Shown piece by piece: positions 1-9,880 of a DNA stretch of 64,000 nt. Position 1 is the first letter of the stretch; every line of letters begins with the position of its first letter. Origin of the DNA: a bacterium. Its GTDB lineage: Bacteria; Planctomycetota; UBA1135; UBA2386. Location: contig JAUILN010000023.1 of NCBI GenBank assembly GCA_030432695.1, positions 1-64,000 on the forward strand, read 5' to 3'. Both the position numbers and the translations under genes were made by a program. Under the pieces are notes generated by a model. It saw nothing but the letters and a program-made list of their open reading frames with translations, ran no database searches and was not told where the DNA came from.

Positions 1-213
1 CCGGCATCGAGGGCCGCCGGCGGTCAGGTCGCCGTCAGCGACGTGCTACGCGATCTTGGCTTCACTCCGCCGGGAGAAAACCGCGGGTCGTGATCGAAGG
101 CCCGCGCTTCTTGGTGATCGCCAACACAGGAGCGGGTACACCGTTGGCGAGCGGAGGGCGATCGACTGGTCTGGGCCCTGGACGTCGCCAGCCGGGATGC
201 CCTGCGCGACCGG
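1..213 (+). pseudogene. Frameshifted 5' part of the sensor kinase gene, running in from outside the window
   Basis: Bases 1-93 read in frame 1 as a protein-like end (…VLRDLGFTPPGENRGS, stop at 91-93). From about base 84 the protein-like reading moves to frame 3 (VIEGPRFLVIANTGAGTPL), and from about base 154 it returns to frame 1 (EGDRLVWALDVASRDALRD), which is continuous with the kinase at 214. Joined, the pieces read like the end of an extracytoplasmic sensor domain leading into the kinase transmembrane segment. One missing base near 82-90 and one extra base near 153 would restore a single frame. The alternative is that an upstream gene ends at 93 and a new gene starts at GTG 90 in a GTGA overlap; that still needs the second shift at about 153. 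Sequencing error and true decay cannot be told apart here. Confidence 0.5.
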
Positions 214-1935
214 TTGCAGACGTGGCGCTCCGCGAGCCGGGACAGCCTGATGCTGGTCCTGGGGCTGCTCGCTTCGGCGGCCGCGATCACGCTGTGGCAG
301 GCGCGGCGCGGTGCCCACCGTGTGGATCGACGGGTCGGCGAGTTGACCGCGGAACGCGACGACGCGGCGCGCAGTGCCGCCGAGGCCTCGTCGTTCCTCA
401 CCAACATGAGCCACGAGGTGCGCACGCCGATGAACGGCGTGCTGTCGATGGCTCAGCTCCTGTCGGAGACCGATCTGGACGAGCGCCAGCGGCAGATGGT
501 GCGGACCATCGAAGGATCGTCGGAAGCCCTGTTGGTGGTCCTCAACGACGTGCTCGACCACAGCCGCGCCGCATCGCGACGGATGGTGTTCAAGTCGCTG
601 CCGATGTCGCTGCGGGAGGTTGCGGCGGACGCGCTGCGGCTCCCCGCCGAAGCGGCGCGTCGCAAGGGGGTCGAACTGCTGTTCGAGGTCGACGACGGTC
701 TGGCCGCGATGCACGTGGGAGATGGCGGGCGAGTCCGACAGATCCTGCTCAGCCTGATCGGCAATGCGGTGAAGTTCACCGCGCGGGGCTTCGTGCGGCT
801 GCGGATCTCGGTCGAGGGGCCGGCGGCTCGCGTCGAGACGCGGCAGGCGATCCGGATCGAGGTCGAGGACTCGGGCAGCGGAGTGCCGCCGGAGTTGCGG
901 GAGCGGATCTTCCAGCCGTTCGAGCAGGGCGACGTCTCGGTGACGCGCGCCCACGGAGGGGCCGGCCTCGGGCTCACGATCGCCAGGGAGTTGGCAGAGG
1001 GCATGGGCGGTGCCATGTCGCTGGCCGCGTCGTCGCGCGCCGGCAGTCGCTTCGAGTTGCGGCTGTCGCTGCCGGTTCGGGAACTGCCCCAGCCGTTGCC
1101 AGGCGGGGAACGGCTTGCCGCGGCGCGGATCCTGCTGGTCGGCGGCTCGGAACAGCTGCGCGCCTCGGTCTGCAGGGCGTTGCAGGTCGGGGTCGGCGAG
1201 GTCGTGCCGGTCGAGGATGCCGAGCGGCTCTCCGCGCTGCTCGATGCCGAGTCGCCGCGCGCCGGTCGCTTCGATGGGCTGGTGCTGCTCGGCCGGATCC
1301 AGGTCTGCGTGTCCTGTGACCGCGTCCAGCGCGCCGGTCTGCGCGGGATCGTCCGTCTGTGTGCCGTGGGCGAGCGGGAGGTCGCGTGTCAGGGCACCGC
1401 CGGGCAACGGCCGCTGCTGCTGACTCCGCCGGTGGAGAGTCGCGGCTTGTTCCGGGCCCTGCTCGAGGCCTTCGGCGGCCACGGCGAGGTTCTGCCGCCC
1501 GGTCCGCAGGGGCAGCTCACCACGGCGCGTGCGGTGTCGTCGGTCGGGCTCCGCGTGCTGGTCGTCGAGGACCACCCGGTGAACCAGAAGGTCGCCGAGA
1601 GGGTCCTGCTACGGTTCGGGTGCGAGGTCGTCTTCGCCGAAGATGGCGCGACTGGCGCGGAGCGGGCGGAGCGAGAGCGCTACGACCTGATCCTGATGGA
1701 CCTGCAGATGCCGGTGTGCTCCGGCTTCGAGGCCTGCGAGCGGATCCGCTCCGGCGACGGCCCGAACGTCGACACCCCGATCCTGGCGCTCACCGCCAGC
1801 ATCCTGGCGGAGGACCGGGAACGCTGCGTGCGGGTCGGGATGCAAGACGTGCTCATCAAGCCGATCCGCCTCGCGGATCTGCGTGAAGCCCTCGACCACT
1901 GGGGCCACCAGCGGATCCTGTTGCCCTCGTCGTAG
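214..1935 (+). CDS. Hybrid sensor histidine kinase with C-terminal receiver domain
   Basis: A two-component hybrid kinase. One transmembrane segment lies at residues 11-28. The HisKA dimerisation helix carries the phospho-accepting His67 in FLTNMSHEVRTPMN. The HATPase part shows the N box around N184 (SLIGNAVKFT), the G1 box DSGSGVP at about 219-225 and the G2 box GGAGLGL at about 248-254. Residues about 310-430 look like a decayed receiver domain without a clear phospho-Asp. The C-terminal receiver starts at VLVVEDHPVNQ and has phospho-Asp496 in ILMDLQMP and the conserved Lys in LIKPI. The TTG at 214 is only the first usable codon in the open frame; coding character continues upstream in shifted frames, so the true start is probably outside the window. 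It faces the hydrolase at 1957 tail to tail, 21 bases apart. Its ligand is unknown. Confidence 0.9.
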   Translation: MQTWRSASRDSLMLVLGLLASAAAITLWQARRGAHRVDRRVGELTAERDDAARSAAEASSFLTNMSHEVRTPMNGVLSMAQLLSETDLDERQRQMVRTIEGSSEALLVVLNDVLDHSRAASRRMVFKSLPMSLREVAADALRLPAEAARRKGVELLFEVDDGLAAMHVGDGGRVRQILLSLIGNAVKFTARGFVRLRISVEGPAARVETRQAIRIEVEDSGSGVPPELRERIFQPFEQGDVSVTRAHGGAGLGLTIARELAEGMGGAMSLAASSRAGSRFELRLSLPVRELPQPLPGGERLAAARILLVGGSEQLRASVCRALQVGVGEVVPVEDAERLSALLDAESPRAGRFDGLVLLGRIQVCVSCDRVQRAGLRGIVRLCAVGEREVACQGTAGQRPLLLTPPVESRGLFRALLEAFGGHGEVLPPGPQGQLTTARAVSSVGLRVLVVEDHPVNQKVAERVLLRFGCEVVFAEDGATGAERAERERYDLILMDLQMPVCSGFEACERIRSGDGPNVDTPILALTASILAEDRERCVRVGMQDVLIKPIRLADLREALDHWGHQRILLPSS

Positions 1936-1956
1936 GAGCCCGGGTCGCGGCGGCGC

Positions 1957-3159
1957 TCAACGCCGTGGTCGCACCGTCCACGCCTCGGGTGCGGCGAGCC
2001 GGCGCGAGAAGGCCTGCAAACCGTTCGGGCGCGGGCGCTCGCGGCGGAAACCGAACAGGTGGAAGACCTGGACCAGCAGGAAGCGGGTCACGCGCGGATT
2101 GGCGAGCAGCGTGTTGGGGTCGTCGGGGTCGCGGCGGACGCCGGGTAGCCAGTGCACGTGGTCGCCGAGACGCAGGCGCCGCAGCCACGCCGACAGGGCG
2201 AACCAGAAGCGCGGCACGCGACGGCCGAGGAAGAAGCCGTCTTCGCCCTGGCCCTGGTAGAGCGGCAGCAGCACGTAGCCGTCTTCGCCTGCCCGCACCT
2301 CGCCGGCCACGTCGTGGGCCAGGAGTTCGGCCTTCGTGACCGGTTGGAAACTCACGTAGCCGGGGACCATCACGAAGCGGTCCTGCGGGGTGATCGCCTG
2401 GCGGTGGCGGATCTCGATCAGGTGCGGGGTGCCCTGGCCGGCGCGCAGTAGGCGATCGTGGTACGGCGCGAGGTCGACCGCACCGTGCGCGATCACGCCG
2501 GCATGATCGAGCGCCAGCCACACCGCGGCCTCCAGGTTGTCGATCGTCTCCGGCGCGTCGTGCCGGCCGCCTTCGACCGCGATGCCGATCTGGCCGCGCT
2601 GGTTGAACCACTCCATCACCGCGCCGTCGATGCACTCCTCGAGGCCGAGGATCATCGGCACCGGGATCGTGTCGGCGATGCGCCGGTTGGGGATGGTGTC
2701 GGCCATGCACGTGAACGGCGGGCCGTCGGCCGAGCTGGTGTGCAGGTCGAGGAACACCAGCGGGCCGCTGCGCGAGGCTTCGAGTTCGCCGTACAGCTTC
2801 AGCAGCGCGCGCTGCTCGGTGTCCTCGGCGGTGTCGAGCGTGGGGTCGCGGCCGTCGAGCCGCGCCAGACTGCCGGGCAGCCACTGCCGGTTGAGGTCGC
2901 GTTCCAGGAAGCGGCGGCCCTGGTCGAGCGCCTGCAGGTTGCCGATGCAGGCGACGATCCGGCCATGGACCTCCAGGCCGTCGCGCTCGATCCGCGCGAC
3001 CACCCGCCGCAGCGCCTCGACGCCAGCCGGTTCGTTGCCGTGGATCGCGCCCTGGGCCAGGAACGTCGGTCCCGGGCGGCCCTGGTCGATGCGGGCCAGG
3101 ATGCGCTCCTCGATGCCGCATCCGTGGGTACTGCTGGCGTTGCCGCCGACCGTCTTCAA
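1957..3159 (-). CDS. Succinylglutamate desuccinylase/aspartoacylase-family zinc hydrolase
   Basis: A 400-residue protein of the AstE/AspA family, zinc carboxypeptidase-like enzymes that cleave N-acyl groups from amino acids. Zinc ligands are visible as His40 and Glu43 (HGNEPAG) and His140 (DLHTSS). DLNR at 88-91 matches the substrate-binding Arg region, and AVEGG with Glu196 fits the catalytic Glu. A C-terminal extension of about 100 residues, rich in basic and hydrophobic residues, goes beyond the minimal family. I chose TTG 3159 because it overlaps the upstream stop in a TTGA junction and has GGGAGG about 10 bases before it. The overlap with the GCS2-CBS gene implies coupled expression and possibly a shared amino-acid or peptide substrate. 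The exact substrate cannot be read from the sequence. Confidence 0.85.
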   Translation of the reverse strand: MKTVGGNASSTHGCGIEERILARIDQGRPGPTFLAQGAIHGNEPAGVEALRRVVARIERDGLEVHGRIVACIGNLQALDQGRRFLERDLNRQWLPGSLARLDGRDPTLDTAEDTEQRALLKLYGELEASRSGPLVFLDLHTSSADGPPFTCMADTIPNRRIADTIPVPMILGLEECIDGAVMEWFNQRGQIGIAVEGGRHDAPETIDNLEAAVWLALDHAGVIAHGAVDLAPYHDRLLRAGQGTPHLIEIRHRQAITPQDRFVMVPGYVSFQPVTKAELLAHDVAGEVRAGEDGYVLLPLYQGQGEDGFFLGRRVPRFWFALSAWLRRLRLGDHVHWLPGVRRDPDDPNTLLANPRVTRFLLVQVFHLFGFRRERPRPNGLQAFSRRLAAPEAWTVRPRR

Positions 3160-5084
3160 GACTCCGAGACCTCCCTGAGATGTTCTTCGAGCAGATTGGC
3201 AGCCACGTTGATGAGATCGCGCTCGGTGATGATCCCGACCAGTCGATTGTCCTCGGTGACCGGCAGGCAGCCGACCCGGTGGGCGCGCATCTTCTCGATC
3301 GCTTCGAGCGTCGGCGTGTCGGCGCCGACGTGCACCACGTTGCGCTTCATGATGTCCTTGACCAGCACGTGCCGGTCGGCGTCCTCGGACAGGACTCCCT
3401 GGCCGACCAGTCGCAGCAGCGAGCGGTGTGAAACCAGGCCCACGAGGTTGCCCTCGTTGTCCTCGACGGGGACGTGGCGGATGTGGCGCCAGTCCATCAG
3501 GCTGGCGGCGAGGTCGACCACGTCGCCCGGCTGCACCGTGAACAGGTCGGTGGTCATGAACTGGCCGACCCGCAGGTAGCTGTGCTTCCAGCTGCCGGAC
3601 TCCTCCAGCGAGGCGAGTTTCCAGGTGTGTACCGGGTCGCCGACCTTCTGCCGTTCGCGCGCGGCGTGGGTCAGGGTGCGAAGCTGCTGGTCGGAGGTGC
3701 CTTGGCCCTTCATCGCCTGCAGCGAGTCGAGCGCCCACTGTGCGCCGGTCTGTCCCGACTTCACTCGGTCCTCGAGCACGCCGAGGTAGCGGTCGATGTC
3801 GCGCTGGTCGATCTGCTGGGCCACCAGACCCTGGCGCGCCAGCGGGATCAGGTGCTCGGTGAGCAGTGCCGCCGCGGTGTGGCTCTTGCCGTCGACCCAG
3901 GTCAGCTGCGCCTTCAGCCCCATCCGCGCGGCGGCGTGGAAGTTGTCCTTCGCGTCGTCGAAGTCGAGGACCTTGCGGATGTCGCCGTACTCCTCTGTGA
4001 CCGCCGACATCAGCCCGAAGAACAGCGCGGCGTTGGCCATCTCGTCGAGCACCGTGGGGCCGGCCGGCAGCACCCGATTCTCGATCCGCAGGTGGGCGGT
4101 GTTGCCGGCGACGCCGTAGCAGGCCCGGTTCCAGCGGTAGACGGTGCCGTTGTGCAGGCGCAGCGCGGTCAGTGCCGGCAGCTCACCGCGGGCCAGCACC
4201 GCTTCGGGATCCTCGTCGGACTCGGTGGACAGCACCACGCGGAACCGCGCTACGTCCTCCCGGAAGATCTCCATCACGCTGTTGTCGATCCAGTGGTCGC
4301 CGAAGCTGACCCGCGGCCGCAGCCCGCGGGTCTGGTGGACCTTCGAGCGCGCATCGATCGACTGTTGGAACAGCGCGACGCGGGTCTCGTGCCAGAGTCG
4401 GCGGCCGAGCAGCAAGGGCGAGTTCACGGCGGGCGCGAGCACCGGCGCGGTGATCGCCTGGGCGACGTTGTAGAGCCGGGCGAACTCGTCGGGCGCGACC
4501 TGGAAGTGGATCTGGAAGCTCGTGTTGCACGACTCGAGCATCACGTTGTCGTGCGAGGTGTCGATCTCGTCGATGCCCTTGATGAGGAACTGGAACTCGC
4601 CGCCGCGCAGCGCTGCGATCGCGTCGTTCAGTCGCCGGTAGCGCGGATTGGGGGTCATCGAGTCGAGGCCGAGGTCCGACTTCTTCAGCGTCGGCAGGAT
4701 GCCGGTCAGCACCATGCCGCCACCCTCGGCCTCGGCGGCGGTCCGCACCTTCAGCAGGTTCTCGCGGAGCTGGGTCTCCATCCGCCGCAGGCAGTCGCCG
4801 CCGAAGACCTGCGGATCGAGGTTGGTCTCCAGGTTGAACAGCGCGAGTTCGGTGGTGAACTCCGGGTTGTCGAGGCGACGCAGGACCTCGAGCGCCATGT
4901 TCTTGGGGCGGCAGTGGTCGTCGATCAGGAACATCTCCTGCTCGGCGCCGATGCGGCGGATGCCGGTCTCCAGCCGGCCCGTCTCGAGCATCGACTCGAG
5001 GGCGCGGACGTCGGCCAACAGAGCCTTCATGAAGTTGCGCAGCTGCCGCGCGTCGGTCTCGTTCGCCAGGTCGTGTTCGCCCAT
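3156..5084 (-). CDS. GCS2-family glutamate-cysteine ligase-like protein with C-terminal CBS pair
   Basis: A 642-residue protein. Residues about 40-400 match the GCS2 family of ATP-dependent carboxylate-amine ligases: an early GAEQEMFLID strand with acidic metal ligands, ESCNTSFQIHFQV in the core, and NTAHLRIENRVLPAGPT near the end of the fold. Residues about 515-570 and 580-630 form two CBS motifs (VGQFMTTDLFTVQPGD and VKDIMKRNVVHVGADTP), which normally bind adenine nucleotides and gate enzymes or transporters. The ligase could join an amino group to a glutamate-type carboxylate, with CBS sensing energy state; that is inference. Family members make gamma-glutamylcysteine or other amides, and the substrate is not fixed by what can be seen. 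The start at 5084 is the first ATG. A TACACT hexamer lies at 5136-5131, about 46 bases upstream. Confidence 0.85.
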   Translation of the reverse strand: MGEHDLANETDARQLRNFMKALLADVRALESMLETGRLETGIRRIGAEQEMFLIDDHCRPKNMALEVLRRLDNPEFTTELALFNLETNLDPQVFGGDCLRRMETQLRENLLKVRTAAEAEGGGMVLTGILPTLKKSDLGLDSMTPNPRYRRLNDAIAALRGGEFQFLIKGIDEIDTSHDNVMLESCNTSFQIHFQVAPDEFARLYNVAQAITAPVLAPAVNSPLLLGRRLWHETRVALFQQSIDARSKVHQTRGLRPRVSFGDHWIDNSVMEIFREDVARFRVVLSTESDEDPEAVLARGELPALTALRLHNGTVYRWNRACYGVAGNTAHLRIENRVLPAGPTVLDEMANAALFFGLMSAVTEEYGDIRKVLDFDDAKDNFHAAARMGLKAQLTWVDGKSHTAAALLTEHLIPLARQGLVAQQIDQRDIDRYLGVLEDRVKSGQTGAQWALDSLQAMKGQGTSDQQLRTLTHAARERQKVGDPVHTWKLASLEESGSWKHSYLRVGQFMTTDLFTVQPGDVVDLAASLMDWRHIRHVPVEDNEGNLVGLVSHRSLLRLVGQGVLSEDADRHVLVKDIMKRNVVHVGADTPTLEAIEKMRAHRVGCLPVTEDNRLVGIITERDLINVAANLLEEHLREVSES

Positions 5085-5185
5085 GGGGACTGTCGGCCTC
5101 TGCTTCCGGGGGAGAGGGGAGGGGAAGTCGAGTGTAGCAGAGGGGTTGGGTCGGAGCGATCGATGCGTTCAGAGGCCTGTCGGGC

Positions 5186-5191
5186 TAGAGT
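5186..5191 (+). promoter_or_regulatory. Candidate -10 hexamer TAGAGT of a leaderless promoter
   Basis: TAGAGT ends 7 bases before the ATG at 5199. This would put the transcript start at or very near the start codon. No Shine-Dalgarno sequence lies in the gap. The same hexamer at the same spacing precedes the gene at 38834. No convincing -35 box is seen. Confidence 0.45.
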
Positions 5192-5198
5192 CGAGACG

Positions 5199-6314
5199 AT
5201 GAGCAATGCCCCCGGCGCGTCCGAGCCGGCCACACCACGCGCGGCGCAGCGCAGGAAGCCCGGTCTGCGGGCGAAGCTGCTGTTGACCCTGTTCGCGCTG
5301 ACTTTCGCCCTGCTGGCCCTGGAGGCGGCGGTCCGGATCCGGCACTGGGCGAAGTTCGGCTCGTTCGCGCCGGTCCACGACTTCGTGATCGACGAGGAGT
5401 CGGGATTGCGCCTGCCAAAGCCCGGCCAGAACGGACCGATCCATATCAACTCCCGCTCGTTCCGCGGCGCAGAGATCGACGACCCCAAGCCGGACGGTCG
5501 GATCCGGATCGGCTTCCTGGGGGCGTCGACGACCTACTGCGCGGAGGTGTCGTCGGACGCAGCGACCTGGCCGGAACGGGTGGTCGCCGCGCTGCGGGCG
5601 CGCCATCCGGAGGCGGATCTCGACGGGGTCAACGGCGGCGTGCCCGGCTACACGACCGACTCCACCGAGCGCAACCTGGTGCATCGCGTCGGGCCGTTGG
5701 ATCCCGACGTGCTGATCGTCTACCACGGCACCAACGACCTGGCGAAGGACACCCGCGCGTTGGCCGAGGAGCGGGGGTTGTGGCAGCCGAGCCAGGAAGA
5801 GGAGTCGTTCCTGGAGCGGGTCTCGATGGCCTGGTCGCTGATCGCCAAGAACCTGGCGATCCGCTCGCGCGCGGCGGGAGGCGACGATGCGTCGGCCGGC
5901 AAGTTGGTGTTCGAGCCGGCCGAGTTGGCGCAGCGGTTCGAGACGCGGCTGCGCTCGCTGCTCGTCGCCGCCAAGGAACGCGCCGGCGTGGTGGCGGTCG
6001 CGACCTTCTCGCACCGGGTGCGGCCCGAGCAGTCGGCCGAGCAGCGGGCCGAGGCCTGCCAGACCGCGCTCTACTACATGCCGTTCCTGACCCCCGACAC
6101 GGTGCTCGCGGGGGTCGAGGCCTACAACGAGGTGGTCCGGCGAGTCGCGCGGGAACTCGACGTGATCCTGATCGAGGGCGAGCACCGCATCCCGGCCGAC
6201 GGCGAGCACTTCGCCGATTCGGTGCACTTCACCGACGCGGGCTGCGAGGTGATGGCGGAGCGGGTGGTCGAGGGCTTGGAGGCCGCGCCGTCGTTCCGGG
6301 CGCTGGTCGACTGA
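5199..6314 (+). CDS. Membrane-anchored SGNH/GDSL-family hydrolase
   Basis: A 371-residue protein with one N-terminal membrane anchor (about 24-44, LLLTLFALTFALLALEAA) and an SGNH hydrolase domain facing outward. The family blocks are clear: block I GFLGASTTY with nucleophile Ser110, block III YHGTNDL, and block V DSVHFTDAG supplying the catalytic Asp and His. Such enzymes are esterases or acyl-transfer enzymes on lipids or polysaccharides. In planctomycetes they often accompany exopolysaccharide modification, but nothing beside this gene shows that here. The ATG at 5199 follows the TAGAGT hexamer directly, and the transmembrane segment begins soon after. It converges on pyrG across 247 bases that hold two hairpin elements. 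The substrate is unknown. Confidence 0.85.
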   Translation: MSNAPGASEPATPRAAQRRKPGLRAKLLLTLFALTFALLALEAAVRIRHWAKFGSFAPVHDFVIDEESGLRLPKPGQNGPIHINSRSFRGAEIDDPKPDGRIRIGFLGASTTYCAEVSSDAATWPERVVAALRARHPEADLDGVNGGVPGYTTDSTERNLVHRVGPLDPDVLIVYHGTNDLAKDTRALAEERGLWQPSQEEESFLERVSMAWSLIAKNLAIRSRAAGGDDASAGKLVFEPAELAQRFETRLRSLLVAAKERAGVVAVATFSHRVRPEQSAEQRAEACQTALYYMPFLTPDTVLAGVEAYNEVVRRVARELDVILIEGEHRIPADGEHFADSVHFTDAGCEVMAERVVEGLEAAPSFRALVD

Positions 6315-6358
6315 GCAAGGCCGAGCTGCGGGGTGCCTGGATCCTCGGCACGCCGAAG

Positions 6359-6395
6359 TCTGTCGTGGTTGGGGCCTGGCACCAACCACGACAGA
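6359..6395. repeat. Palindromic hairpin of the GGTGCC/GGCACC-core family
   Basis: Two 14-base arms (6359-6372 and 6382-6395) are perfectly complementary around a 9-base centre, GGCCTGGCA. The inner part TTGG…CCTGGCACCAA matches, with one change, the core of the 33-bp palindromes at 13788, 14515 and 34134. It sits 44 bases after the SGNH stop and could act as a factor-independent hairpin, but no T-run follows on either strand. Confidence 0.75.
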
Positions 6396-6400
6396 GACAA

Positions 6401-6561
6401 GTGGTGTGATTCATCCAGATGGGGCAAGTGATCCGCGAGAGACTGGCGTCGCCGGCGAGGCGGACCACCGCAGGCGTGTTGGTGGACACGCCGAGGATGG
6501 TCCAACGATGCCCGCGGCGTCAGGATCTGCGGATACTGCCCCATATGGGTGAATCGGACCA

Positions 6562-6562
<1 letters not shown>
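6401..6562. repeat. 162-bp long imperfect palindrome between convergent genes
   Basis: The outer 26 bases at each end (6401-6426 and 6537-6562) are inverted copies with 22 of 26 positions matching. The middle (GGCGTGT 6473-6479, loop TGGTGG, ACACGCC 6486-6492) is a perfect 7-bp stem, and the flanks between pair partly (for example GGACCA near 6462 with TGGTCC near 6498). The two centres coincide within one base, so the whole unit folds as one hairpin. Its right end touches the pyrG stop codon. It may be a MITE-like element, a folded RNA or a two-way terminator; no open reading frame explains it. Confidence 0.7.
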
Positions 6563-8189
<1,627 letters not shown>

Positions 8190-8193
<4 letters not shown>

Positions 8194-8960
8194 CGGTCGT
8201 CTCCCGGGCGGTCGGTCGCGGCCGCAGCGAGGCGGCCGAGGAAGGCTTCGTAGTCGTCCCGTGTTTCGATTCCCCACGGATCGTTGGCCGCGTCGAGGAC
8301 GCGCATGCGGATGCCGTTCTCCAGGAAACGCAGCTGCTCCAGTCCCTCGCTCTCGGCAAGGCCGCTGCTCGCCAGCTGCGGGATCGCCAGCAGGGTGCCG
8401 CGGGTGAAGGCGTAGACGCCGATGTGGCGCAGCCGGGTGGGTGGCGGTGCTTCGTCCTGTCGATGCGGAACGAGCGCCCGGCTGAAGTACAGCGCGTCGC
8501 CGTCGAGACCGCGGACCACCTTCACGACGTTCGGGTCGGCGGCCAGCGGGTCGCCGGCCGCGAGCGGCGAGGCGAGGGTCGCAGTGGGGGCGTCGCCGGC
8601 GGCGAGGCAGTCGACCAGCGCGTCGAGGTCGTCGCCAGCGACCTCCGGCCAGTCGCCCTGGATGTCGACCACGAAGTCGAACTCGTCGAGGCCGCGCGCG
8701 GCCTCTGCGCAGCGCTCCGATCCGGTGCGGGCGTGTTCCGAGGTCATCACCACCTCCGCGCCGGCGGCCTCGGCGGCACTCCGCACCTCGTTGCTGTCGG
8801 TGGCGATCAGCACCCGCTCGAAGCGGGTGGCCCGGCGCGCCGCGTCCCAGGTGTGCAGGAACAGTGGCTTGCCCGACTCGGCGAGCAGCGCCTTGCCGGG
8901 GAGGCGGCGGCTGCCGACCCGGACCGGGATGATCGCCACGGCAGCCGAAGCGGTGGTCAT
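8190..8960 (-). CDS. kdsB: 3-deoxy-manno-octulosonate cytidylyltransferase (CMP-Kdo synthetase)
   Basis: Activates Kdo with CTP for lipopolysaccharide core assembly. The 256 residues match the family. Visible motifs are the nucleotide-binding IPVRVGSRRLPGKALL near the start, LIATDSNEV, TGSERCAEAA, DIQGDWPE (the family norm is QGDEP, so this one is shifted) and RHIGVYAFTRG. It is coupled by ATGA overlaps to the lipoprotein gene before it and to pyrG after it. Its presence indicates that the organism makes a Kdo-containing outer-membrane glycolipid. The close relatives NeuA and KpsU act on other sugars; the RHIGVYAF motif and length favour KdsB. Confidence is high for the family and slightly lower for the sugar. 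Confidence 0.9.
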
Positions 8961-9622
8961 CGCTTGGCGTCCCCGCTGCTCTCGCGGAGATCCCGCTCCA
9001 TCCGGTAGCGGTCGACGTTGGCCCGGTGCCGCTCGGTGACCGAGTTGTCGCCCTTGCCGGTGTGGTACGAGGTCACCGCGTTGTAGACGTTCTGGAAGTC
9101 GACCAGCGCCTGGTTGTAGGCGCGCAGTTCGTCGGCCTGGATGCCGGGCTGCTTCGACCAGACGTAGCGACCGTTGCCGAGGTCGAGCGCGAGGCGCGAT
9201 ACCGAGCCCGGCGCCATCGAGGCCCGCGCGTAGTCGAAGAATCCGCGAGCCGCCAGGGCGTCGATCAGCACCTGCATCTGCTCGGTCGAGATCACCTTGG
9301 TGAAGGGATCGGTGTCCGGCGCGCTGTAGTAGTCGGCAGGTTCGATCTGGCCGTCGTTGACCAGCCCCTGGCGGAACGAGCGAAGCCCGCCATCGATCGC
9401 CTGCTCGTAGCTGAACTCGGCGATGTCCCGGTCGCTGATCGTGAGCACGCGGCGCAGTTCGGGACCGGACGAGCAGGACGCGAGCGTGCCGGTGAGGGTC
9501 AGCGCGGCGCCCAGGAGCAGCCACGTGGCGATCTCGACGGCGAAGGATCGGGTCGTCCGGTCCAGTGATCGCGCGGAGCGGTCGTCGAGGCGGTGTCGAG
9601 AGGGCCGGATCTTCAGCCGCAT
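8957..9622 (-). CDS. Putative lipoprotein of unknown function
   Basis: I do not recognise a family. From ATG 9622 the product has 221 residues. A hydrophobic stretch (about 34-48, WLLLGAALTLTGTL) ends in a lipobox, LASC, so the mature protein should start at that Cys. The mature part is mixed alpha/beta, with a charged C-terminus (about 190-221) rich in Arg, Asp and Glu. The stretch before the signal core is long for a lipoprotein. An in-frame GTG at 9691 would lengthen it further and lies 11 bases after a TAGACT hexamer (9708-9703), so the start is uncertain. The gene overlaps kdsB by ATGA and is the first of the lipoprotein-kdsB-pyrG set, which hints at an envelope role. Confidence 0.7.
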   Translation of the reverse strand: MRLKIRPSRHRLDDRSARSLDRTTRSFAVEIATWLLLGAALTLTGTLASCSSGPELRRVLTISDRDIAEFSYEQAIDGGLRSFRQGLVNDGQIEPADYYSAPDTDPFTKVISTEQMQVLIDALAARGFFDYARASMAPGSVSRLALDLGNGRYVWSKQPGIQADELRAYNQALVDFQNVYNAVTSYHTGKGDNSVTERHRANVDRYRMERDLRESSGDAKR

Positions 9623-9702
9623 GGGAGCCTGCGGCGCCGACACCGAACGATCGGTGAGGCCCGCCGTGGACGTGCGAGGGGACAGAGTCACGACGGGACG
9701 GC

Positions 9703-9708
9703 AGTCTA
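9703..9708 (-). promoter_or_regulatory. Candidate -10 hexamer TAGACT for the lipoprotein-kdsB-pyrG operon
   Basis: On the minus strand TAGACT precedes the GTG at 9691 by 11 bases and the ATG at 9622 by 80 bases. The same hexamer precedes the gene starting at 25146. No -35 match is apparent. Confidence 0.35.
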
Positions 9709-9880
9709 CGGTCGGCGGACCGGGACTTCCATCCTCGGGATGCGCGGCGGTGCGTCGGGGATCGCCCTGGAGGCCAGGGCATCGGCTCCGGGCCATCCCG
9801 ATCCTGGACCCCGGATGCTCTCCGATCGGGAGCGCTGCGGGCTCCCGAAGGCCCCTTGCACGGTCGATGAAGAGGACGAG

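Noticed and set aside
46..1575. Long open frame on the minus strand opposite the kinase
   Set aside because: High GC gives long antisense frames everywhere in this window. This one is Arg/Pro/His/Gln-rich without motifs, while the plus strand encodes a complete kinase.
3474..5198. In-frame extension of the SGNH hydrolase upstream of 5199
   Set aside because: The open frame runs antisense to the GCS2-CBS gene. The TAGAGT hexamer and the membrane anchor both place the true start at 5199.
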